Source: JBFXJF01 sp050175155 (GTDB lineage Bacteria; Bacillota; Bacilli; Tepidibacillales; Tepidibacillaceae). Taken from it: 12,762 nt of DNA. The position numbers and the translations under genes are program-made. The stretch is from assembly GCA_050175155.1 (NCBI GenBank), contig JBFXJF010000040.1:1-12762 (forward strand), given 5' to 3'. Shown one piece after another: positions 7,443 to 12,762 of the stretch. A model generated the notes under the pieces. The model did not search any database. It was given only the letters and a program-made list of their open reading frames with translations, and was not told where the DNA came from. Position 1 is the stretch's first letter. Every line of letters begins with the position of its first letter.

Positions 7443-7685
7443 TTATCGTCCGGTTGCCTGCAGATAAGAAACTAAGGTCACAATACCAGTACTCTGGAAA
7501 GTTAATGGGATTGTTTGCGATGCTTCAACAGTTCCGCTATAATGCAATAATGCTTCATCTTTTGCGGTCCTGACTGTTTGAATAGTTACATATGATACTT
7601 TCTCTCCTTTGGTTAATGATTCTTGTTTATGGGTGCATGCAGAAGTGAGGATAAGTAAGGCTAAAATTTTAAGTTCTGGTTTCAT
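7443..7685 (-). pseudogene. Truncated RND efflux periplasmic adaptor lipoprotein (5' stump)
   Basis: The frame encodes 80 residues. It starts with a lipoprotein signal (MKPELKILALLILTSAC, lipid cysteine C17), then a segment typical of the start of AcrA/MexA/HlyD-like adaptors (VSYVTIQTVRT, then LLHYSGTVEASQTIPLTFQSTGIVTLV). Family members run to about 350-400 residues and continue with a V-x-EGQ-V-x-KG lipoyl-type motif. Here the frame instead ends SYLQATGR and stops, and no RND pump or outer-membrane gene follows. The gene is therefore a remnant, probably cut by a deletion that joined it to the lipid operon. It lies downstream of two palindromes matching the operator of the neighbouring TetR gene, as expected for a regulated efflux operon. 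Confidence 0.8.
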
Positions 7686-7732
7686 TTGTAATTAGTAATT
7701 TATCTATTTATACTATTTAATATCTTACGGTT

Positions 7733-7754
7733 ACATACTTAACGGCCGGTATGT
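7733..7754. promoter_or_regulatory. TetR-type operator 1 (upstream of adaptor stump)
   Basis: The palindrome ACATAC-N10-GTATGT has perfect 6-bp arms and the internal sequence TTAACGGCCG. It shares the ATACTnAACG...GTAT pattern with the sites at 7756-7773 and 8392-8409. It lies about 50 bp before the adaptor start codon. Confidence 0.7.
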
Positions 7755-7755
7755 A

Positions 7756-7773
7756 ATACTGAACGGTTAGTAT
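7756..7773. promoter_or_regulatory. TetR-type operator 2 (upstream of adaptor stump)
   Basis: ATACTGAACGGTTAGTAT is a palindrome with ATACT/AGTAT arms. It is nearly identical to the site directly in front of the tetR gene (8392-8409). It is placed next to operator 1, between the tetR stop and the adaptor start. Confidence 0.75.
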
Positions 7774-7794
7774 GTTATTGAGCATATAAAAATA

Positions 7795-8388
7795 TTATTT
7801 TTTCATTAATTTATATAATTCATCCAGCTGATCACGCATCGATGAAATTGCCAGAGATATTGAATTTGAATGTAAGAAATGGCCCGCTATTCCAACAACT
7901 GAAGAAATATAATTCAATGACATAATTGAAGTATTTATATCGTCTCGTATTTCCTTATTTTTTATTGCATTTTTAAGAACAATTTTTATTCTTTCTATTT
8001 CAGTATCAAAAATGCTGAACTTATCTTCCCGATATCCCGGGTAGTGACGGAAGCTATCAACAAGAAGTGACAAATAATTTATGGAATCAAATTCATCATC
8101 ATTTCCAAACAGCTGATTCAGAATATTTTGAAAATTTTCAATGCATTTATCGTTTAGCTGTTTCAGACTAGTATTTTCAACATCAAACTGACCAAAGACA
8201 GACTGTATCAAAAAACTCTTATCTATCACGGACTTAAACAACTCTTCTTTGTTTTTAAAATGATGATATAAAGAGCCTTTTGTCAGACCAATAGCTTGAC
8301 TGATATCACTTATAGACACTGCTTCATAGCTGTGTTTTAAAAATAGTTTATGAGCCTCATCAATAATGTATTCTTTTGTGTCTTTCAT
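7795..8388 (-). CDS. TetR/AcrR-family repressor of the (lost) efflux operon
   Basis: This 197-residue protein has a typical TetR N-terminal helix-turn-helix (about residues 8-52, including ISDISQAIGLTKGSLYHHFKNKEEL) and a variable all-helical ligand-binding C-terminal part. Such proteins repress a neighbouring efflux operon and themselves, and release DNA when they bind a drug or lipid-like ligand. A palindrome sits 3 bp before its ATG, and two like it precede the adaptor gene downstream. It is therefore very probably autoregulated and was the regulator of that efflux operon. The pump itself is missing, so its present targets may be only itself and whatever the two distal operators now control. 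The ligand is unknown. Confidence 0.9.
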   Translation of the reverse strand: MKDTKEYIIDEAHKLFLKHSYEAVSISDISQAIGLTKGSLYHHFKNKEELFKSVIDKSFLIQSVFGQFDVENTSLKQLNDKCIENFQNILNQLFGNDDEFDSINYLSLLVDSFRHYPGYREDKFSIFDTEIERIKIVLKNAIKNKEIRDDINTSIMSLNYISSVVGIAGHFLHSNSISLAISSMRDQLDELYKLMKK

Positions 8389-8391
8389 AAA

Positions 8392-8409
8392 ATACTGAAC
8401 GTTTGGTAT
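8392..8409. promoter_or_regulatory. TetR-type operator 3 (autoregulatory)
   Basis: ATACTGAACGTTTGGTAT has ATAC/GTAT arms with the same 10-bp spacing as the two sites near 7733-7773. It lies between the -7 box and the tetR ATG, where bound repressor would block transcription start. Confidence 0.75.
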
Positions 8410-8410
8410 G

Positions 8411-8440
8411 CAAAGATAGATATTATATTCGGATATCCAA
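8411..8440 (-). promoter_or_regulatory. Promoter of the tetR gene, Bacteroidota type
   Basis: The minus strand shows TATCTTTG (8418-8411), an exact TAnnTTTG -7 box, with TTG at 8440-8438 as the -33 element, 19 bp apart. Operator 3 follows immediately downstream, consistent with autorepression. Confidence 0.7.
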
Positions 8441-8487
8441 TTTTACTACTCTGTAATCAAAATTATTGTACTAAACGCTATGCTGTG

Positions 8488-8547
8488 TCAAGCATATCCC
8501 TTCACCTCGATATTGTCTCTTTACTTTACATTTCGGTTAAAAGACAT
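8488..8547 (-). pseudogene. Decayed start of conjugative-element N6-methylase/helicase gene
   Basis: ATG 8547 begins MSFNRNVK and then hits a TAA. The same frame resumes as RDNIEVKGYA before another stop. The intact start at 12601 reads MSFNRKAKLRDNIEA, so the first stop arose from a TTA-to-TAA change. This is a relic of the large methylase/helicase gene of Bacteroidales conjugative elements, which would normally exceed 1000 residues. Confidence 0.6.
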
Positions 8548-8581
8548 GTTCTTCTATATAGATCTGCACGGTTCCTGTCAA
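8511..8581. repeat. 71-bp direct repeat, copy A (with 12565-12635)
   Basis: By my alignment this matches 12565-12635 in the same orientation at 66 of 71 positions without gaps. It covers the overlap of a small element gene's end with the methylase-gene start. The two copies bracket the glycosyltransferase, TetR and LPS kinase genes. Confidence 0.85.
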
Positions 8582-8753
8582 TTCTGTATATAGTAGTTCG
8601 CATTCGGGAGCATAGGAGAAGTTATCCGACAGCAGATACTTATCATACACCTTCCCACATATTGGCAATATTTTTTCTGCAAATACTTTTGCGGCTCCTC
8701 GAGGCACATGCAGCGTCAATAATTTCACTGCGTATGATTTCTTCTTTTTTCAT
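8537..8753 (-). pseudogene. Small conjugative-element gene, frameshifted
   Basis: One frame starts at ATG 8753 (MKKEEIIRSEIIDAA). A second frame carries the rest (RGAAKVFAEKILPICGKVY to IYIEEHVF) and stops at 8537-8539, overlapping the methylase ATG by 11 bp. The two pieces join sensibly only with a frameshift near 8710-8730, so the gene looks broken; read alone, the second frame would need a GTG start at 8728. The end TGTVQIYIEEHV recurs at 12591-12638, showing it is a conserved gene preceding the methylase gene. Function unknown. Confidence 0.5.
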
Positions 8754-8756
8754 TCA

Positions 8757-8803
8757 CAAAACGATTATACGATTTTCGTTTTGATGCGCAAATTTCGTAT
8801 AAT
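8757..8803. repeat. Nested inverted repeats upstream of glycosyltransferase gene
   Basis: CAAAACG (8757-8763) pairs with CGTTTTG (8777-8783). ATTATACGA (8764-8772) pairs with TCGTATAAT (8795-8803). The two stems interleave, so they cannot both form at once. They could be regulator-binding or recombination sites. No T-run follows, so a terminator is unlikely. Confidence 0.5.
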
Positions 8804-8851
8804 TTATTTATTAAACAAACTTTCTAAAATCGATCCTCTGCAAATTATTCA

Positions 8852-8859
8852 TATTTTTG
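8852..8859 (+). promoter_or_regulatory. Candidate -7 box for glycosyltransferase gene
   Basis: TATTTTTG matches TAnnTTTG and ends 19 bp before the ATG at 8879. A clear -33 TTG is not visible at the usual distance, so support is moderate. Confidence 0.35.
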
Positions 8860-8878
8860 TGACATAAAGCTAAAAAAC

Positions 8879-10522
8879 ATGCTGCGCCGACTGCTTCATT
8901 TTAAACAAGAGATAATTTTGTTCGTGGTTACGAGCTTGCTCTTGCTCTCCGGTCTGAACAAAGCTGAAGTAAATATTATGGAAGCCCGTAATTTCATTTC
9001 TGCCCGCGAAATGGTGCAGAATAAAGAATATTTACTTACCACTCTTAATGGCGAGCCTCGTTACCAAAAACCGCCTTTACCTACCTGGTTGACTGCTGCT
9101 TCGGGCAGGATTTTTGGCTTTGATTCTCTTAATACCTTACGGTTACCGGTAGCAGCAGTAACTTTTCTTTTGGTTTTCGCTTTTTATTATTGCTCCAAAC
9201 TTCTTGGATTAAGTTCAAAACACAGATTCAACAATGCGTTAATTTTAATAACATCGTTCTATATATTTTTTGCAGGGCGAGATAATCAGTGGGATATGTA
9301 TACACACAGCTTTATGCTGGTGAGTATATACTTCCTTTGGAAAGTGTTTCAAAATGAGTCCGGCGGTTTGCGAAATAGTTTTTTCGCTGGACTATTTTTA
9401 GGTTTTTCCATCTTAAGTAAAGGTCCAGTCTCTTTTTATGCCCTATTTTTACCTTTCCTGATAAGCTACGGTATAGTGTATCGCATTCCGTTTCGGGAAA
9501 AAAGGCTCTATTTACTGAATATGCTTTTATCCGGTTTGACTATCGGATTATCATGGTACATATATGTCCGGCTGAAGGATCCTGAATATTTCAGGATTAT
9601 CACTGCCCATGAGGCATCAAACTGGAGAAGTTATGAAATAAAACCCTTCTATTATTACTGGAATTTTTTCATCCAAAGCGGCTTGTGGGCAATTCCTTCC
9701 CTTACGGCTTTATTCTACCCCTATTTAAAGAGCAGGGTGAGTAACCAAAAAGCATACCGTTTTGCCATTCTCTGGACTTTATTTACAGTTATTTTTCTAT
9801 CCCTGATCCCCGAAAAAAAGGTAAGGTATTTAGTTCCATCACTTATTCCGTTAGCATTGACAACAGGATTTTATATTGAATATCTGATTAACCACTTCAA
9901 TAAAAGCATGGCCCAAAGAGAGAAAATATGGATCTGCTTTTCTTTTGGGATTATTGCACTTATAGGTTTTATATACCCTTTTGTTCTTATGTTTCTGCTT
10001 AAAGAAGGTATAAAGGAATACATACTTCTTTATGTTGTCTCTTCCATACTGGTATATATCTGCACTTTTCTCATTGTCAACGGACTGATCGGGAAGAATT
10101 TTAAAAAAGTATTTTACGCCATGATAGCCTTGTTCACAGTGGTGGTTATAGCAGTTTTTCCTATGTCGGAAAAACTCTTCCTTAACCCCGATTATGCCCC
10201 CGCAAGCAAAGTCAGAGTCATTGAGAAGCAGTACAATGTAAAAACTTACCGGTTATCAGATGTTGCGCCTGAAATCGTCTGGGACTTTGGCAAACCAATT
10301 TCACTAATTCCACAAAATAACAGTCGAATCTGCCTTCCCAGGGAGAAACAGTTTGGATTAGTCGTGGATGCAGGCGATTCTACTGCAATGAAAACCCGGT
10401 TATCTCAGTACAAAATTGAGCGGCTCGGCAGAATTAACATGAACTATAGAAAAGGTAAAAAGAGCCGACTGATAAAAGATTACTACTTGCTATCTAAAAA
10501 TTGTTCTTCAATAAAAAATTAA
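8879..10522 (+). CDS. ArnT/PMT-like GT-C membrane glycosyltransferase
   Basis: This 547-residue polytopic protein (about 12 hydrophobic segments) is close in size to E. coli ArnT (550). The first periplasmic loop has the family acid E35 in MEARNF, followed by LNGEPRYQKPPLPTWL (56-71), the classic KPPL motif of the ArnT/PMT superfamily. A second acidic loop holds GRDNQWDM (D135, D139). GT-C enzymes of this family move a sugar from a polyprenyl-phosphate carrier to an acceptor on the outer side of the inner membrane, lipid A in the case of ArnT. A Kdo/WaaP-type kinase gene lies 0.7 kb downstream, which supports an LPS target. No arn pathway genes are visible, so aminoarabinose should not be assumed. 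The C-terminal 100 residues form a soluble domain. Confidence 0.85.
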   Translation: MLRRLLHFKQEIILFVVTSLLLLSGLNKAEVNIMEARNFISAREMVQNKEYLLTTLNGEPRYQKPPLPTWLTAASGRIFGFDSLNTLRLPVAAVTFLLVFAFYYCSKLLGLSSKHRFNNALILITSFYIFFAGRDNQWDMYTHSFMLVSIYFLWKVFQNESGGLRNSFFAGLFLGFSILSKGPVSFYALFLPFLISYGIVYRIPFREKRLYLLNMLLSGLTIGLSWYIYVRLKDPEYFRIITAHEASNWRSYEIKPFYYYWNFFIQSGLWAIPSLTALFYPYLKSRVSNQKAYRFAILWTLFTVIFLSLIPEKKVRYLVPSLIPLALTTGFYIEYLINHFNKSMAQREKIWICFSFGIIALIGFIYPFVLMFLLKEGIKEYILLYVVSSILVYICTFLIVNGLIGKNFKKVFYAMIALFTVVVIAVFPMSEKLFLNPDYAPASKVRVIEKQYNVKTYRLSDVAPEIVWDFGKPISLIPQNNSRICLPREKQFGLVVDAGDSTAMKTRLSQYKIERLGRINMNYRKGKKSRLIKDYYLLSKNCSSIKN

Positions 10523-10531
10523 TTATGTTTG
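10501..10531 (+). promoter_or_regulatory. Promoter of second tetR gene
   Basis: TTG at 10501-10503 and TATGTTTG at 10524-10531 (exact TAnnTTTG) are 20 bp apart. The promoter overlaps the end of the glycosyltransferase gene and places the transcript start near 10538. This makes ATG 10556, not the upstream TTG at 10529, the likely start of the regulator. Confidence 0.65.
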
Positions 10532-10545
10532 TACGTTAAAACGTA
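10532..10545. promoter_or_regulatory. Palindromic operator of second TetR
   Basis: TACGTTAAAACGTA has perfect 5-bp arms around TAAA. It directly follows the -7 box and spans the expected transcript start, the classic position for TetR autorepression. It is unlike the ATAC...GTAT operator of the first TetR, so the two circuits should be separate. Confidence 0.65.
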
Positions 10546-10555
10546 TTTTGTCCAA

Positions 10556-11161
10556 ATGTATTTGTCAAGACAATCCAAAGAAGAACAAATAAGAGAAGAA
10601 GCTTTACTTGCTGCACAGAAATTATTTCAGCAATTTGGCCTCCATAAAACTACAATGGAAGATATTGCAAAAGTAATGGGCAAGGGTAAAAGCACTTTAT
10701 ATTATTATTACAAAAGCAAAGAAGAAATCTTTAATGACGTTGTCATGCGAGAAATTGACGAAGTGTTTAATAAAACGAGAAGTGAAATTGAAAAAGTTAC
10801 ATCTGCAGAAGAAAAACTTAAAACCTATTTTTCTGTGTCAATCAGAACAATAAAAAGGAAAGTAATTCTTTACAAAATTATCCAAGGGGAAGTATTTGAA
10901 AAATTATCGCCGGTAGATTTGTTAATTAAAAAATTCAACATGAGAGAAATTCAGTCTGTAAAAGAAATTTTGCTTCTCGGAATAAAAAATAAAGAATTTC
11001 CGGCATTTTTCGAAGTTGATTCCGACCTTTTGGCTTATTCTGCTGTAAGTGCGATCAGGAGTCTTACCATTGACCTCGCAATTGAAGATAAATTCCCCAA
11101 CTGGGATGAGCGCCTTAATATCCTTATTAATCTAATAATTAGTGGTTTAAAAAATAATTAA
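10556..11161 (+). CDS. TetR/AcrR-family transcriptional regulator
   Basis: This regulator is 201 residues when started at ATG 10556; the longer TTG start at 10529 falls inside the -7 box and is rejected. The N-terminal helix-turn-helix spans about residues 12-58, with TTMEDIAKVMGKGKSTLYYYYKSKEEIF. The C-terminal domain is variable and presumably binds a small ligand. The promoter and the palindrome in front of it indicate autoregulation. It starts 33 bp after the glycosyltransferase gene and precedes the LPS kinase gene by 66 bp, so it may also influence the kinase if they share a transcript. Target genes and ligand are unknown. Confidence 0.88.
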   Translation: MYLSRQSKEEQIREEALLAAQKLFQQFGLHKTTMEDIAKVMGKGKSTLYYYYKSKEEIFNDVVMREIDEVFNKTRSEIEKVTSAEEKLKTYFSVSIRTIKRKVILYKIIQGEVFEKLSPVDLLIKKFNMREIQSVKEILLLGIKNKEFPAFFEVDSDLLAYSAVSAIRSLTIDLAIEDKFPNWDERLNILINLIISGLKNN

Positions 11162-11227
11162 TACAAAATAGACTAAGAAGCGATTATCGCAAGTAAAGGA
11201 TTTTCCCTACCTTTTTATGCCTTTTTT

Positions 11228-11986
11228 ATGAGATCAGAAATATTTATCAATCCCAACTACTCATACCTTAAAGATTTCGTCTACCAAATACCAGAAAACT
11301 TTAATTCTCTGGGCGATATTGTTCATGCCGGACGAAATGAAGTAAGAGTTGTAAACGTAAATGGCATTTCTCTCGTAATTAAGTATTTCAAACAGATCTC
11401 ACTCCCGAACAAATTTGTCTATGCGCATATAAGAAAATCCAAGGCTCGCAGGGCATATGAACACTCTATGTTTCTTTTGGGCAAGGACATAAGCTCTCCG
11501 GAGCCGGTTGCATATATTAATTGTCTCAAAAACGGGCTGCTTTATCAGAGTTATTATATGTGCCTGTATACTAATTACAAGCCACTTGAAGAGCTACTGA
11601 TTCTTCCAGTCGCAGAATCAGAAGAAGCTCTTAAAGCCTTTGCCCGTTTCTCATACCGGCTCCATAAAGCCGGTATATTTCACAACGACTACAATGTAGG
11701 TAATGTCCTCTATCAGCTTAAAGAAAATGTGTACGACTTCTCACTGATAGACGATAACCGGATGAAGTTTCACCGATATAACTACCACAGGGGAATTAAG
11801 AATATGAACCGGCTTGATATACCAATCGGATGTCTGGGGATTATCGCCTCAGAGTATGCAAAGGAGGCCAATGCGAGCGAGATCCAAACACTTAATGCCA
11901 TTACTCTCGCTAGATTGATATATCTGGGAAAGATGTCCGTAAAAAAAGGGATTAAGTCTTTGAAAAAATTGATACTGAAATATTGA
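11228..11986 (+). CDS. Kdo/WaaP-type lipopolysaccharide kinase
   Basis: This 252-residue protein has the eukaryotic-like kinase fold of the Kdo/WaaP (InaA-like) LPS kinase family. The ATP-binding lysine is K52 (VIKYFK), with E78 as likely partner. The catalytic loop HNDYNVGN (152-159) gives D154 and N159, and the metal-binding aspartate is D175 in LIDDNR. All key residues are present, so it should be active. Family members phosphorylate Kdo or heptose of the LPS inner core on the cytoplasmic side. Together with the ArnT-like gene upstream it suggests an LPS-modifying pair. It is the last gene of the plus-strand block and is followed by a weak hairpin. Confidence 0.85.
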   Translation: MRSEIFINPNYSYLKDFVYQIPENFNSLGDIVHAGRNEVRVVNVNGISLVIKYFKQISLPNKFVYAHIRKSKARRAYEHSMFLLGKDISSPEPVAYINCLKNGLLYQSYYMCLYTNYKPLEELLILPVAESEEALKAFARFSYRLHKAGIFHNDYNVGNVLYQLKENVYDFSLIDDNRMKFHRYNYHRGIKNMNRLDIPIGCLGIIASEYAKEANASEIQTLNAITLARLIYLGKMSVKKGIKSLKKLILKY

Positions 11987-11990
11987 ATCC

Positions 11991-12016
11991 ACTCCGAAAA
12001 GAGTTTTTATTTTTAG
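11991..12016 (+). terminator. Weak hairpin with T-rich tail after LPS kinase
   Basis: ACTC (11991-11994) pairs with GAGT (12001-12004), directly followed by TTTTATTTTTA. The stem is only 4 bp, so this is a tentative rho-independent terminator. Confidence 0.3.
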
Positions 12017-12150
12017 TTAATTAGTAATCAGATATCTAATTGTATGTTTCAATTGTTTTATGTATCTTGCTTTCATAATTAAAAGAGCAATAAATGTTTA
12101 AAAAATCATTGTAATCAAGTTCACTTAACATTTTCACATCGCCCAAGTCT
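12017..12150. other. AT-rich spacer with no gene seen
   Basis: Many stops occur in all frames and there is no recognisable motif. It separates the LPS kinase gene from transposase debris. Confidence 0.5.
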
Positions 12151-12345
12151 TCGTTTTCAGACAACATTTATATTGAAAGATTATGGAGAATACTCAAACA
12201 GGCATATATTTACATATGCCCGGCAGAGGATGGAAACACACTCATCAAAGGTATGAAGTAGTTCCTGAACTATTACAATAATCGGAGAACTTACCAGAGT
12301 CTGGATAGAAAAACACCTTATGGCTGGTATGAATATGCAGTATAG
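12151..12345 (+). pseudogene. Relic of IS3-type transposase C-terminal region
   Basis: A plus-strand frame reads DNIYIERLWRILKQAYIY, the region around the last catalytic glutamate of DDE transposases, and later NYYNNRRTYQSLDRKTPYGWYEY, the usual tail. One in-frame TAG interrupts the two parts near residue 45 of the fragment, and the frame ends at TAG 12343-12345. There is no upstream part with the first two catalytic aspartates. This is a 5'-truncated, inactivated copy, of a different type from the element at the left edge. Confidence 0.75.
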
Positions 12346-12391
12346 GATTTAAACTTAAAAAACATCCCCTGTGGTTGAAAAGTGGAGAGTA

Positions 12392-12601
12392 TTATAGTTC
12401 CAGATCCGACTTTGGCCACTGCATCGAATCAGACAAGCCGCTTGCCGGATTCAAAATGTATTTTAATCTTCCAAAGCCGCAATAGCGTTGAAGAATCTCT
12501 TGTTCGTGGAGAGTTGCCTTTCTATTTTCTCTATCTAATAGTAATACTGTCCTTATTGCCTCTATATTGTCTCTTAACTTTGCCTTTCGGTTAAATGACA
12601 T
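12392..12601 (-). pseudogene. 5' fragment of conjugative-element N6-methylase/helicase
   Basis: The frame gives 69 residues starting MSFNRKAKLRDNIEAIR and containing QRYCGFGRLKYILNP and WPKSDLEL. This is the conserved N-terminus of the very large N6-DNA-methylase/SNF2-helicase proteins carried by Bacteroidales conjugative transposons. The frame stops just after SDLEL, where family members normally continue for more than a thousand residues, so it is a stump cut by transposase debris. One family-typical glycine is changed (CGFGR for CGFGG). Confidence 0.75.
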
Positions 12602-12635
12602 GTTCTTCTATATAGATTTGCACGGTTCCTGTCAA
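12565..12635. repeat. 71-bp direct repeat, copy B (with 8511-8581)
   Basis: This is the partner of copy A in the same orientation. It keeps the functional reading frame that copy A has lost by substitution. Confidence 0.85.
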
Positions 12636-12638
12636 TAA
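12591..12638 (-). pseudogene. 3' tail of the small gene preceding the methylase gene
   Basis: The minus-strand frame ends TGTVQIYIEEHVI with stop at 12591-12593, overlapping the methylase ATG by 11 bp exactly as in copy A. It is cut at about 12638 by the incoming insertion sequence. Confidence 0.55.
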
Positions 12639-12640
12639 TA

Positions 12641-12665
12641 TACTCCCCAAAAACTGGACAGGTGC
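12641..12665. repeat. Left terminal repeat of right-hand IS3-family element
   Basis: The sequence TACTCCCCAAAAACTGGACA lies 35-60 bp before an IS3-type orfA start, exactly at the point where similarity to copy A of the 71-bp repeat ends. That position and the TGGACA core support an IS end; the exact first base is uncertain and the partner is outside the window. Confidence 0.55.
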
Positions 12666-12699
12666 AAAAGTGATTAGATTTGCATAAATAAACCAGAAA

Positions 12700-12762
12700 A
12701 TGAAAACAAAAAGAAAATTCAACCCCGAATTCAAATCCAAAGTCGTATTAGAGTCATTAAAG
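12700..12762 (+). CDS. IS3-family transposase OrfA, 5' partial
   Basis: ATG 12700 opens a frame that runs off the window after 21 codons, starting MKTKRKFNPEFKSKVVLE. This is the standard opening of IS3-family OrfA proteins (RKFxPEFKxKVxLEAL), a helix-turn-helix DNA-binding subunit that is usually fused to OrfB by frameshifting. The rest is outside the window. Confidence 0.8.
   Translation, partial: MKTKRKFNPEFKSKVVLESLK

Noticed and set aside
8350..8784. Plus-strand open frame of 144 codons
   Set aside because: It overlaps the tetR start, its promoter and operator, and the conjugative-element relics on the minus strand; its translation shows no family features.
8879..10522. Assigning the symbol arnT and an aminoarabinose role
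   Set aside because: Only the general ArnT/PMT motifs are visible and no aminoarabinose pathway genes are present; the sugar and acceptor are unknown.
10529..10555. TTG start extending the second TetR by nine residues
   Set aside because: The TTG lies inside a perfect -7 box and upstream of the expected transcript start; ATG 10556 fits the family N-terminus better.
12382..12594. Plus-strand open frame of 70 codons
   Set aside because: It is antisense to the recognisable methylase N-terminus.
1..12762. Composite transposon formed by the IS3-like pieces at both window edges
   Set aside because: The terminal sequences differ (ACTCATTTTGGACA versus ACTCCCCAAAAACTGGACA), so they belong to different elements.

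Overview
The window looks like a low-GC Bacteroidota chromosome, most likely Bacteroidales. Three things point there. Promoters fit the Bacteroidota consensus (TAnnTTTG at -7, TTG near -33), with little Shine-Dalgarno signal. The main operon encodes a Bacteroidota-type serine palmitoyltransferase. The flanks carry debris of a Bacteroidales conjugative element (start of the large N6-methylase/helicase gene) and several insertion sequences.

Layout. (1) 1-498 is mobile-element debris: the 3' end of an IS3-like transposase, its probable terminal repeat, and three degenerate 24-bp direct repeats that resemble an IS21-family end. (2) 499-7295, all on the minus strand, is a tight eight-gene lipid operon. 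In transcription order it encodes a KAS III (FabH-like) condensing enzyme, a PlsC-type acyltransferase, a patatin-like lipase, a CDP-alcohol phosphatidyltransferase, a GtrA-family membrane protein, serine palmitoyltransferase (SPT), a short-chain dehydrogenase/reductase and a GNAT-fold acyltransferase. Spacings are 0 to 52 bp and two junctions abut exactly. (3) 7443-8440 holds an 80-residue stump of an RND-efflux adaptor lipoprotein and an intact TetR regulator, with three matching palindromic operators. (4) 8488-8803 contains broken conjugative-element genes and inverted repeats. (5) 8879-11986, on the plus strand, encodes an ArnT/PMT-like membrane glycosyltransferase, a second TetR regulator with its own promoter and palindrome, and a Kdo/WaaP-type lipopolysaccharide kinase. 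(6) 12151-12762 is more debris: a transposase relic with an in-frame stop, a second copy of the methylase-gene start, and the beginning of another IS3-family element that runs off the window.

How the genes may work together. SPT, reductase and GNAT acyltransferase match the three steps of bacterial dihydroceramide synthesis: serine plus acyl thioester to 3-ketosphinganine, reduction to sphinganine, and N-acylation. The CDP-alcohol phosphatidyltransferase could add a phospho-headgroup. KAS III, PlsC and patatin could supply or remodel acyl chains. The operon is therefore best read as a candidate sphingolipid (or, less likely, sulfonolipid) assembly cluster. The right-hand genes act on lipopolysaccharide, so both cargo blocks concern the envelope. 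The truncated efflux operon just upstream leaves its TetR and operators facing the lipid operon, which raises the possibility that lipid genes came under a former efflux regulator.
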